Positions 1 to 7,634 of a stretch of 61,234 nucleotides of DNA are shown piece by piece. The translations under genes and the position numbers were made by a program. Where the stretch lies: assembly GCF_030209835.1 (NCBI RefSeq), contig NZ_JARVRF010000052.1:1-61234 (forward strand), given 5' to 3'. The stretch is from Arthrobacter sp. efr-133-R2A-120. GTDB lineage: Bacteria; Actinomycetota; Actinomycetes; Actinomycetales; Micrococcaceae. Position 1 is the stretch's first letter. Each line of letters begins with the position of its first letter. Below the pieces are notes generated by a model. The model had not been told where the DNA came from. It did no database searches and saw only the letters and a list, made by a program, of their open reading frames with translations.

Positions 1-2
1 CC

Positions 3-53
3 AGCAACACCTGGACCGGCACACCCAAGACCGGACAATTCACCTGCACCTAA
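3..53 (+). CDS. C-terminal end of a truncated gene
   Basis: An open frame enters from the left edge and ends at the TAA at 51-53, giving a tail that reads SNTWTGTPKTGQFTCT. Too little is present to name a family. The Thr/Trp/Cys-rich end would suit an exported protein, but that is a guess. It could also be chance, because only 16 codons are visible. Confidence 0.3.
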   Translation, partial: SNTWTGTPKTGQFTCT

Positions 54-165
54 GAACCCTGGGCTGCGGCAGTATGGCTCGCCCCGGTGTGAGCTGGCTT
101 GGGTTAATCTTTGACTGAGCACGCATCGTGCTGCCGTGGGCGGCGGCGCAACTCAGGGGGATGGT

Positions 166-765
166 TTGAAGGCTTACATTCGTACCGGCAGCTTCCATGT
201 ACGGACGATAGGATCGCTCTCTTTGCTGGCCGCGTCGGCAATGTTGCTGGCATCCTGTGCCTATTCGGAGCCCGCACCTTCCCCCAGTATTTCCCCGTCA
301 CCTCAAGCCGCGGTGGCTAGTGCATCCAGTTCCAGTGCGCCCTTGCCTGAGGTGGCCGGCAAGGTGAGTCTGAGTTCCTACAAGCTGCCGGTGAAGTACA
401 CGACGGTCGCCGGGGATACCTGGGCGTCTATTGCGAAAGCATTCGAGCTCAAGGAAGAAAGCCTCAAAGCATTTCAGGCGAAGGCCATAGACGCCGAGCC
501 GGCACCAGGGACTGTCGTTGATCTGCGGGGAGTCGACTATCAGCGGCCGGGAGCCAGTGGCGAATACGAGAAGGACGCGTCGGGCCAACCGGATGTCTAT
601 ATTGTGCAGGCCGGCGATAACCCCGGTGCCGTCGCAGCTCGTTTTGGGATACCAGTCAGGCAGTTGGTGACTGACAACAAGCTCCCTGGGATGTTTTCGC
701 TGTCCCCCGAGGACACTGCCTCCTTCAAGCCCGGCATGAAACTCAAGTTGCAAAACCCGTCGTAG
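166..765 (+). CDS. LysM-domain lipoprotein
   Basis: About 199 residues. The N-terminus has basic residues, a hydrophobic stretch and the lipobox LLASC, so export and lipid anchoring outside the membrane are expected. After a Pro/Ser/Ala-rich linker there are two LysM-like segments. The first starts around VKYTTVAGDTWASIAKAF and the second around VYIVQAGDNPGAVAARFGI. LysM domains bind peptidoglycan or chitin-type glycans. No catalytic domain is present. The TTG at 166 is preferred because the purine-rich ribosome site AGGGGGA lies about 5 nt before it. An in-frame GTG at 136 is the alternative. The gene stands alone. Confidence 0.75.
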   Translation: MKAYIRTGSFHVRTIGSLSLLAASAMLLASCAYSEPAPSPSISPSPQAAVASASSSSAPLPEVAGKVSLSSYKLPVKYTTVAGDTWASIAKAFELKEESLKAFQAKAIDAEPAPGTVVDLRGVDYQRPGASGEYEKDASGQPDVYIVQAGDNPGAVAARFGIPVRQLVTDNKLPGMFSLSPEDTASFKPGMKLKLQNPS

Positions 766-918
766 GAATTGCCCTTCGCCCAGGCTAAGGCCACGCAGCT
801 CACTCAACGTCAAGCGGTTAGTTACACTTTCGGGGCTGCCGGACATTAACGGGGCATGAGCTTGCAAACGCATTTGGGGGACGGCGTCTGCCGCTTCGTC
901 CCAACCCCACCCCGAACA

Positions 919-963
919 GGCAGCAGATGCCCTCAGGAAGCGATTTTGAGGGCATCTGCTGCC
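919..963. terminator. Strong hairpin downstream of the GH18 gene
   Basis: A perfect 16-bp inverted repeat (919-934 and 948-963) around a 13-nt loop lies just past the stop of the minus-strand GH18 gene and also downstream of the plus-strand LysM gene. It suits a bidirectional terminator or 3'-end stabiliser between convergent genes, although there is no clear T tract. Confidence 0.65.
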
Positions 964-978
964 AGTTCGCGCCTAAGT

Positions 979-2544
979 TCAGGGAGCTGGCGTGGTGGGC
1001 GACGGGGTCAGGATCTGGGCTGGGGTCAATTTTGCCCACGGGGAGTCCGGGGCACCCTGGATTGCGGCTTCCGGGCTATCTCCTTGAGTCCACCACTTGG
1101 CCTCGAACGCGGAGCCTTCGAAGAGAATGCGGTCGCCCTTGTGATAGATCGTCTCCGGCGCCCACGCCGGGAAGGTTCCCGGGGGCACCGTCGCCTTGGG
1201 GCTTGGCCTGTCTCCGGGCAGCACCGGACCCACGAGTTTCCATGGGGTGGCGCCGCCCTGGAGGACAGGGTTGTCCGGGACGTCGGCGCGGGTCCACCAT
1301 TTTGCCTCGTAGACGCTGCCGTGCCAGACCACCCTGTCCGCCGCGGTGTATGCGGCATAGGTGCTCCATATCGGATAAGGGCTGGTCGCCGGGTCATCGG
1401 TGGTGGGCGTCGCACTGGTTGAGGCAGTGGCTGTAGGCGATGGAACTACAGCCGGCGTAGGCAACGCCACATCATTGGCAAGGGTGGCAGAGAACAGTTG
1501 GGAACCCTGGACCACCCCGCTGCAGCTGTCCGAGACCTTGCTCAAATCGGGGTAGTTGGGGCTGCACGTCCTGTCCCTGTTCATGGACCACATCGACAAT
1601 CTGCCGAGGCCCTTGTCTTTGACGAAGCTGTTCATGGTGGCTGCGTCATCGAGGGTGAATATTTCGCCGGCGATATCGTTCTGGCCCACCATGACGGTCA
1701 GGCCAAGCTTGCGCCAGAGGGTTTCGCTGCCAAAGTCGGTTCCTGCGTTGCGGTAGAGGGCGGCGAGCTGTCCGTGGGCCGCATCCGCAGCTGATTCCGC
1801 GGCACGGGACATGCTCCAAGCTGCAGGCTTACTGGCGCCGAAATCCATCGTCATGATGTTCACGCCCTCCAGTTCTACGCCGCCCGCGAGAGTGTGCGCC
1901 ACGATGACCTGGCCTTGGCTCGTGAGGCCGTCCGGGTCGGCCGCAAGGGTCAGCCAGACGGCGAGGGGCTTGCCGCTGGCTTTGCGCTCCTTCTGAAGGG
2001 CGGCAATGGCCTGCGCCCGTCGGTCAGCAGCGGCTATGTCGCCCAAGGCGACGCCTTCGACGTCGAGATCTACCGTCGCGACGTCGTAGCGATCCACAAT
2101 CTGCCGGTAGGCGTCTGTCAGGGCCTTCGTGTCTTTGCAGGAAACCGCAAGTTCGTTGTTGTTCATCCCGCCGAAGGAAACCGCTGTGGCCCCTCCAAGC
2201 TGACGGAGACGGGCGATCCTCCGGTCCAAGTCGAGGTCGGAAGCTGCCTGGTCCGGGCTATACGCCGCACCCCAGGACGGGGCGCAGCCCTGCTTCGGAT
2301 CGGCGACGACGAAGGAGAGCACCACGGCTTTCGCGCTGGGGACGGCTGGATCTTCGAACGCGAAGCGCGGCGTCGCCGTCACGTCCACATAGCCGGAAAA
2401 CACCGAAGGCATGGATGCGGCGGCACTGACATCCTGGACGTTGCGGAGGCCGAGGTAGCCCGCCGTGACCGCCGCGACCACGATGACGCAAAGGATGCCC
2501 AAACGCAGGACGGACAGCCGCCGGCCGGGAAAGCGCTTCGACAC
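979..2544 (-). CDS. GH18 chitinase-like protein with two CBM5/12 modules
   Basis: 521 residues from a GTG start at 2544, which is preceded by a GGGGGT ribosome site. The frame is open upstream, but that extra part is not protein-like. A hydrophobic segment at residues 15-32 is a signal peptide or anchor. The GH18 barrel spans about 45-345. It includes SFGG at 123-126 and the DLDVE catalytic motif at 159-163, where E163 is the expected acid. A Pro/Thr/Ser linker leads to two repeated modules at about 390-440 and 459-508, each with the YEAKWWT-type core of CBM5/12 chitin-binding domains. The protein is probably secreted and acts on chitin or another GlcNAc polymer. It is divergent from a polysaccharide synthase. 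Confidence 0.85.
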   Translation of the reverse strand: MSKRFPGRRLSVLRLGILCVIVVAAVTAGYLGLRNVQDVSAAASMPSVFSGYVDVTATPRFAFEDPAVPSAKAVVLSFVVADPKQGCAPSWGAAYSPDQAASDLDLDRRIARLRQLGGATAVSFGGMNNNELAVSCKDTKALTDAYRQIVDRYDVATVDLDVEGVALGDIAAADRRAQAIAALQKERKASGKPLAVWLTLAADPDGLTSQGQVIVAHTLAGGVELEGVNIMTMDFGASKPAAWSMSRAAESAADAAHGQLAALYRNAGTDFGSETLWRKLGLTVMVGQNDIAGEIFTLDDAATMNSFVKDKGLGRLSMWSMNRDRTCSPNYPDLSKVSDSCSGVVQGSQLFSATLANDVALPTPAVVPSPTATASTSATPTTDDPATSPYPIWSTYAAYTAADRVVWHGSVYEAKWWTRADVPDNPVLQGGATPWKLVGPVLPGDRPSPKATVPPGTFPAWAPETIYHKGDRILFEGSAFEAKWWTQGDSPEAAIQGAPDSPWAKLTPAQILTPSPTTPAP

Positions 2545-2667
2545 AGAGATACCCCCAGAGCATTCGAATAGGACTTCGCGGATGTCCGGGAAAGAGCTCA
2601 CTCCGGTGGTAGCTGCGCAGCTTGGCGTAGCATTTCCACGAGTCTTGTCCCAACTACGCGTCGTTCG

Positions 2668-2694
2668 CCTATCATAGGGGCGCACTGTAGTGCG
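2668..2694. promoter_or_regulatory. Two adjacent palindromes in the divergent GH18/GT2 promoter region
   Basis: CCTATcATAGG at 2668-2678 and CGCACTgtAGTGCG at 2681-2694 are two perfect short inverted repeats three bases apart. They lie between the divergent GH18 and GT2 starts. TATCAT inside the first could serve as a -10 element for the plus-strand gene. They look like operator sites for a shared regulator, which cannot be identified here. Confidence 0.4.
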
Positions 2695-2762
2695 GGCCGT
2701 CACATTACGCCTGCATTGTGCCGCGCGTCCGCTGGGGGCGCACGGACGGCGAATGGGGATTC

Positions 2763-5111
2763 ATGTCGGATCAGATCGTGCTGCTACGCCCCGATGACCA
2801 AGGAACGGCTGACGGGCAGTCATCAAAAGCCCGAAAGCGTCAGTGGGGAGCAGAGAAACGCTCTGAACCGCTCTCGATCGTCCACCCGGCACCATCGCGG
2901 CGCAAAATCGTCCTCGGCCGGATCGGCGTCCTCACCACCGTGCTCGCCTGGGTCGGCTATGTGGTCACGACCGTCCTCAAACAGCTGGTGGACAACCCCG
3001 GCGCCGGATTCCGCTTCGGCGCCGAATCCCTCTCCTACTTGGTGGTGGTGTCCTTCCTGACGTTCTCGGCCCTGATGTACCTCACCGCCCGCCAAGGCGC
3101 CCTGACCCGCTTCCGGGCCCACCGACGGGTTCCCCGAGGGGAGCTGGACCGGCACTTCTTCGACTACTCCGAGGGCATCACGGTGCTGATTCCTTCCTAC
3201 GCGGAAGAACCGGAAGTAGTCCGCGGCACCATGTGGTCCGCGGTCCTGCAGGAATTCCCGGACCTGAGCGTCGTGCTGCTTCTCGATGATCCCCCCTTCC
3301 CGGAAGACCCCGACGTGCTCCGGCGCCTCGAAGCCACCCGCGCGCTCGCCGGCCAGATCACGGATACCCTCAAGGAACCAGCGGCCAGGGTCAACGCCGC
3401 CTACGCGAGGTACCGCCGTCGTCGTCGTGATCAAGAACCTGAACCGGGGGCCGGCACTAACGCCGGCACCGAAGTTGAGCGGCTGATCGCCGAATACCAA
3501 TACGCTGCGGAATGGCTCGAAGCTATGGCCGAGACCGAGTCCGTCGAGGACCACGTGGATGAGTTCTTCGTGGACCTGGTCCTCATGGGCCTGGCCCGGG
3601 AACTACGCCTCGTGATCCTGGCCCTGACGGCCGCCAACGCACAGCGGACCTCGCCCGGCCCGGAACGCATTGCTGAGCTGTACGCGCGGCTGACCTGGAT
3701 CTTCAACGCCCGGGTGTCCACGTTCGAGCGGAAGCGGTTCGCGAGCCTCTCCCACGAGGCCAACAAGGCAATGAACCTGAACGCCTACCTTTCGCTCATG
3801 GGCGGGACCTGGCACCCGGAACAGACAGCCGACGGCACCGTCTTGCGGCCCGCAGGGGTCGACGACGGCGATGTGCTGTCGGTCCCGGACACCACTTACG
3901 TCCTGACGCTGGACGCGGACTCGATGCTGCTGCGCGACTACTGCCTCCGCCTGGTTCATCTCCTCGAATCCCCGGGCAATGAGCAGGTAGCCGTCACCCA
4001 GACCCCGTATTCCTCCTTCCGTGGCGCCCCGACCCGGATCGAACGCATCGCCGGGGCCACCACGGACATCCAGCACATCCAGCACCAAGGGATGACCCAA
4101 TACGGCGCGACGTTCTGGGTGGGGGCGAACGCCGTGATCCGCAAACGCGCCCTGGAAGACATCGTCGAGATCTCGACGGTGGGCGGGTTTGAAGTCAGAA
4201 CGTACATCCAGGACCGCACCGTCATCGAAGACACCGAGTCCAGCGTGGACCTTGGCAAGCACGGCTGGACCCTGGCCAACTACCCGGAGAGGCTCAGCTA
4301 CAGCGCCACTCCGCCGGACTTTGGATCGCTCGTGGTGCAGCGGCGGCGCTGGGCCAACGGCGGACTGCTGATCCTGCCCAAACTCTGGGAACAGATCCGC
4401 AACCGCACCCGCCAAGCCCGGCCCCTGCTCTTCCGCGAAATCCTTCTGCGGGTCAACTACATGGCCTCCATCACCTGGGCGAGCTTCGGGCTGCTGTTCC
4501 TCCTCGCGTACCCCTACGACAGCCGTCTCCTCAGCCCCTTGGTCTTCCTTGCGGCCCTGCCCTACTTCCTGGCGATGGGCAGCGACCTGCGGGACTGCGG
4601 GCACCGGTTCAGCGACATCTTCCGGATCTATGGCTTCAACCTCGTTCTCCTTCCGGTCAATCTTGCCGGCGTCCTGAAGTCCCTCCAGCAAGCGCTCACG
4701 GGAGACAAGATCCCGTTCGTCCGCACCCCGAAGGTCAAGGACCGCACCGCGGCCCCGGCACTCTACGTCCTCGCTCCGTACTTGATCGTCGCGTTCTCCT
4801 TGTTGACCGTTTGGCGCAACTGGCAACTCGGAAACTGGGGCAATGCGGCATTCGCTGCCTTCAACGCCGTCATGGCCGCCGGAGCGATCCGGGCCTACAT
4901 CGGACTGGCCAACTCCGGAGTGGACATGTACCTTGGCGTGCTGAACTGGCTGTACGTCGAGCCCAAAAAGCCGAAAGCGCAGCCGCCGGCCATCATCCCC
5001 AAAACCCCGGAACAGGTCGACTGGGAGTCGCTGCTCTACCACGGTGACCGCCGCCTGAACCGCGACCTCCGCGGCAAGAACGACCGCCGGAAACGGGCCG
5101 GATCGGCGTAG
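2763..5111 (+). CDS. BcsA-like family 2 glycosyltransferase (polysaccharide synthase)
   Basis: 782 residues from the ATG at 2763. An upstream GTG at 2718 is possible, but the extra 15 residues are not convincing. Two membrane segments at the N-terminus are followed by a cytoplasmic GT-A domain and about five more membrane helices. The processive-synthase signature is present: D175/D176, DAD at 384-386, the TED-like IED ending at D490, and QRRRW at 526-530. The domain carries a long charged insertion around residues 210-260. There is no PilZ domain, so control by cyclic-di-GMP is not evident. The product is a membrane synthase for a beta-linked polymer such as cellulose-like glucan or poly-GlcNAc. 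The divergent chitinase-like neighbour favours a GlcNAc polymer (inference). Confidence 0.8.
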   Translation: MSDQIVLLRPDDQGTADGQSSKARKRQWGAEKRSEPLSIVHPAPSRRKIVLGRIGVLTTVLAWVGYVVTTVLKQLVDNPGAGFRFGAESLSYLVVVSFLTFSALMYLTARQGALTRFRAHRRVPRGELDRHFFDYSEGITVLIPSYAEEPEVVRGTMWSAVLQEFPDLSVVLLLDDPPFPEDPDVLRRLEATRALAGQITDTLKEPAARVNAAYARYRRRRRDQEPEPGAGTNAGTEVERLIAEYQYAAEWLEAMAETESVEDHVDEFFVDLVLMGLARELRLVILALTAANAQRTSPGPERIAELYARLTWIFNARVSTFERKRFASLSHEANKAMNLNAYLSLMGGTWHPEQTADGTVLRPAGVDDGDVLSVPDTTYVLTLDADSMLLRDYCLRLVHLLESPGNEQVAVTQTPYSSFRGAPTRIERIAGATTDIQHIQHQGMTQYGATFWVGANAVIRKRALEDIVEISTVGGFEVRTYIQDRTVIEDTESSVDLGKHGWTLANYPERLSYSATPPDFGSLVVQRRRWANGGLLILPKLWEQIRNRTRQARPLLFREILLRVNYMASITWASFGLLFLLAYPYDSRLLSPLVFLAALPYFLAMGSDLRDCGHRFSDIFRIYGFNLVLLPVNLAGVLKSLQQALTGDKIPFVRTPKVKDRTAAPALYVLAPYLIVAFSLLTVWRNWQLGNWGNAAFAAFNAVMAAGAIRAYIGLANSGVDMYLGVLNWLYVEPKKPKAQPPAIIPKTPEQVDWESLLYHGDRRLNRDLRGKNDRRKRAGSA

Positions 5112-5138
5112 GGGTACGCCGGCGTTGGACGTCGGTGT

Positions 5139-5951
5139 TTAGCGTCCGGAACCGTTCGCTGCCGCGACGTGCACTGTGACGCCCAATTCCTGGATGTTAT
5201 CCCGGGTGTCCTGTGCCAGTTCATCGTCGGTGACAACGGCGTCGAGTTGCTCGATCGGCGCGACCCGGAACTTCGCAAAGGTTCCGAACTTGGTGCTGTC
5301 CGCCAGCAGGAAGCAGCGCGACGCTGACTCGAGCGCGGCCAGTTTCATTTCCACTTTGTCCATGGACGGCGTCGTGACGCCGCGGGACAGGCTCCATGCG
5401 CCCGTGCTCATGAAGAACAGATCGATGTTGATGTGCTTGATGGCGTCGGCCGCCATGCGGCCTGAGCTTGAGGCGCTGGAAGCATCCACCACGCCGCCGG
5501 TATGGATGGTCTCAACGTTCGGGTACGCGAATAGGGACGTGACCACGTAAAAATCGTTGGTGACCACGGTGATGTTCTTCCGGGCGCCCAGATAGGGGAC
5601 TACGGACTGGCAGGTTGTACCGGCGTCGAGGAACAGGACCATGTCGTCTTCGACGAACTGGGACGCAAGCTCGGCGATTGCTTTTTTCCGCGGCAGCTCC
5701 AGCTGCGCTCGGGATTCCCTCTCCCGGGGAGGTTCCTGGCTGGTCCCCTCCGCCAAACGCACGCCTCCTTGGACCGACAACACATGCCCGGCATCTTCGA
5801 GGGCTGTAATGTCGCGCCGGATGGTCATGTGGGAGACGTTCATGGATTCCGTGAGGCTGCGGATGCTCAGCACCCCCTCGCGGCGAAGCAAGCGAAGAAT
5901 CTCCTGATGGCGCTGCTCCGGGATCAGGGGAGGTGATGTTGACGAACTCAA
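5139..5951 (-). CDS. DeoR/GlpR-family transcriptional repressor
   Basis: 270 residues from a TTG start at 5951 preceded by AAGGAG. The N-terminal winged helix contains the family signature IRSLTESMNVSHMTIRRDI at about residues 30-48. The C-terminal DeoRC sensor domain, which binds phosphorylated sugars in this family, fills the remainder. A 33-bp sequence beginning 31 bp before the start recurs, with two differences, before the KDPG-aldolase-like gene at 10739. The protein therefore probably represses that aldolase/transporter pair and itself. The gene converges on the GT2 gene, with only 27 bp between the stops. Confidence 0.85.
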   Translation of the reverse strand: MSSSTSPPLIPEQRHQEILRLLRREGVLSIRSLTESMNVSHMTIRRDITALEDAGHVLSVQGGVRLAEGTSQEPPRERESRAQLELPRKKAIAELASQFVEDDMVLFLDAGTTCQSVVPYLGARKNITVVTNDFYVVTSLFAYPNVETIHTGGVVDASSASSSGRMAADAIKHINIDLFFMSTGAWSLSRGVTTPSMDKVEMKLAALESASRCFLLADSTKFGTFAKFRVAPIEQLDAVVTDDELAQDTRDNIQELGVTVHVAAANGSGR

Positions 5952-5981
5952 AGTTGCTCCTTCGCGATGGACAACCCCATC

Positions 5982-6014
5982 TTAACAAGTTTTCACACAG
6001 TGTTCCGATTTGTG
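5982..6014. promoter_or_regulatory. Putative DeoR operator, copy 1
   Basis: The site begins TTAACAAGTTTTCACA and ends TGTTCCGATTTGTG with three bases between. It matches 10681-10713 at 31 of 33 positions. It sits 31-63 bp upstream of the deoR start, consistent with autoregulation. Unlike copy 2, its right half-site is degenerate (TGTGCT rather than TGTGAA). Confidence 0.6.
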
Positions 6015-6062
6015 CTTGCCGGAGAGCCGGAAGACTTCGTTGTCGCCGCGGCCTTGCCTTAA

Positions 6063-6076
6063 ACATCGACAGATGT
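6063..6076. promoter_or_regulatory. Candidate ArsR operator
   Basis: ACATC-GACA-GATGT is a perfect 5-bp-arm inverted repeat 18 bp before the arsR start. The AT-rich TGTGAATATTT that follows it also occurs in the promoter of the aldolase gene at 10710-10720. ArsR/SmtB repressors bind short AT-rich palindromes over their own promoters, so placement fits. The exact box is inference. Confidence 0.4.
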
Positions 6077-6094
6077 GAATATTTACGAGTGTCT

Positions 6095-6445
6095 ATGTCT
6101 TTGCAGTTAACGCCCGTCCAAACGGTGGAGTGTTGTTCGCCGCTAGCCAGGGAACCGCTCTCGGAATCGGAAGCCGCGGGGATCGTGCCCCTGCTGAAGG
6201 CGCTGGGCGATCCGGTGCGGCTGCGGCTAATGTCGCTCGTTGCATCCCACGAGGGCGGCGAAGCCTGCGTATGCGATTTGAACGACGCCTTTGAGCTGTC
6301 ACAGCCGACCATCAGCCACCACCTGAAGGTCCTGCACGAAGCGGGGCTGTTGGAGCGCGAAAAGCGCGGCGTGTGGGTCTACTACCGCGCACGCCCCGAT
6401 GCCTTGTCCGGCCTGGCGGCCTTGATCGGGGGACAGGGCCAATGA
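6095..6445 (+). CDS. arsR: ArsR-family arsenic-responsive repressor
   Basis: 116 residues. The ATG at 6095 gives the normal family length; the frame is open further upstream without protein-like sequence. The winged helix centres on LSQPTISHHLKVLHEAGLL, with a beta-wing ending in VWVYYR. Cys13-Cys14 near the N-terminus and Cys58/Cys60 in the ACVCDL helix are the candidate As(III) ligands. The N-terminal CC pair plus one helix Cys resembles the site described for the Corynebacterium glutamicum ArsR. Its stop overlaps the start of the channel gene (ATGA), making it the first gene of the ars operon. Confidence 0.88.
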   Translation: MSLQLTPVQTVECCSPLAREPLSESEAAGIVPLLKALGDPVRLRLMSLVASHEGGEACVCDLNDAFELSQPTISHHLKVLHEAGLLEREKRGVWVYYRARPDALSGLAALIGGQGQ

Positions 6446-7167
6446 GCGTGCTGACGCGGCGGTCCGTGGCGGAGTTCGCAGGCACCGCTTTCCTCGTGAT
6501 GGCCGTGGTGGGGTCCGGCGTCATGGCCTCGCGACTGTCCTCGAACGACGTCGGACTGCAGCTCCTGCAGAACAGCGTCGCCACCGGCGCCGCTCTCGTG
6601 GCATTGATCCTGGCGCTGCAGCCGGTCTCGGCATCCTTCAACCCAGTGGTCACTTTGGTGGAGCGCGCCCTGGGGATCCTGGATACGCCCACCGCCTTGG
6701 CGCTGATCGCTGCCCAGTTCGTCGGAGGCCTGGCAGGGACCGCGCTCGCCAACCTGATGTTCGGCCTCGACGCCGTGACACTCTCCACGCATGAACGCGC
6801 CGGGGGAGGGCTGTGGCTCGGCGAAGTCATCGCCACTATCGGGCTGCTCCTGGTCATCTTCGGCACCATCCGCTCCGGGCGGGCCGACCGCGTGGCGTTC
6901 GCCGTCGGCGGCTACATCACCGCCGCCTACTGGTTCACCAGCTCCACCAGCTTCGCAAACCCTGCCGTAACCGTGGCCCGGACCATCACAGACACCTTCG
7001 CCGGGATTGCCCCGGCCTCCGCCCCGGCGTTCATCCTCGCCCAGCTGCTGGGCGGCGCGGGCGGGTTCTTCCTGATCCGCGCGCTGTACCCAGCCATTGT
7101 GGCGTTGCCTGCGCCTTTACCCTTGGCTTTGCCGGCTTCTGCACCCGATCGAAAGGTCCTCTCATGA
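6442..7167 (+). CDS. MIP-family channel (AqpS-like) of the ars operon
   Basis: 241 residues with six predicted membrane helices. The two half-helix motifs are NPV at 67-69 and NPA at 173-175, with the selectivity arginine at R180. NPV instead of NPA in the first loop is a departure from classical aquaporins. ATGA overlaps join it to arsR and to arsC, so the three genes are co-translated. In Sinorhizobium meliloti an aquaglyceroporin in the same position lets arsenite leave the cell after arsenate reduction. No ArsB or Acr3 pump is present here, so the same role is inferred. Confidence 0.82.
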   Translation: MSVLTRRSVAEFAGTAFLVMAVVGSGVMASRLSSNDVGLQLLQNSVATGAALVALILALQPVSASFNPVVTLVERALGILDTPTALALIAAQFVGGLAGTALANLMFGLDAVTLSTHERAGGGLWLGEVIATIGLLLVIFGTIRSGRADRVAFAVGGYITAAYWFTSSTSFANPAVTVARTITDTFAGIAPASAPAFILAQLLGGAGGFFLIRALYPAIVALPAPLPLALPASAPDRKVLS

Positions 7168-7586
7168 GCACTGAAACTGTCAAGAAACCCTCCGTTCTCT
7201 TCGTCTGTGTCCACAACGCCGGGCGTTCCCAGATGGCTGCCGCTTTCCTCACCGCCCTTGCTGATGGGCGGATTGAGGTCCGTTCCGCCGGGTCCCAGCC
7301 CGCTGACAAGGTCAACCCCGCCGCCGTCGAGGCCATGGCCGAGCTTGGCATCGACATGTCCGCCGAAATCCCAAAGATCCTCACCACCGAAGCCGTGAAG
7401 GAATCCGACGTCGTCATCACCATGGGCTGCGGCGACGAATGCCCGTACTTCCCCGGTAAACGCTACGAGGACTGGGTCCTCGAAGACCCGGCCGGCCAGG
7501 GCATCGAAGCCGTCCGTCCGATCCGGGACGAGATCAGGACCCGCATCGAGGGCCTGATCGAGTCCCTCACCCCTGCCGCAAAGTAG
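7164..7586 (+). CDS. arsC: Arsenate reductase, LMW-phosphatase fold
   Basis: 140 residues. The P-loop is C15-VHNAG-R21-S, the CX5R anion-binding loop of the low-molecular-weight phosphatase/ArsC fold. A second pair of cysteines occurs in MGCGDECP (C89, C93), followed by the acidic loop LEDPAG with D108. This CGDxCP layout is typical of actinobacterial enzymes, which are coupled to mycothiol/mycoredoxin or thioredoxin. Which partner serves here cannot be told. It reduces arsenate to arsenite for release by the adjoining channel. The start overlaps the channel stop (ATGA). Confidence 0.87.
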   Translation: MSTETVKKPSVLFVCVHNAGRSQMAAAFLTALADGRIEVRSAGSQPADKVNPAAVEAMAELGIDMSAEIPKILTTEAVKESDVVITMGCGDECPYFPGKRYEDWVLEDPAGQGIEAVRPIRDEIRTRIEGLIESLTPAAK

Positions 7587-7634
7587 CGCAGCACCGTAGT
7601 AAGTCCATGGATGAAACAGAGGAGCCCGGATTCA

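Noticed and set aside
3603..5042. 479-codon open frame on the minus strand opposite the GT2 gene
   Set aside because: It has no family motif and lies fully antisense to a protein with complete synthase signatures; long antisense frames are expected at this GC content.
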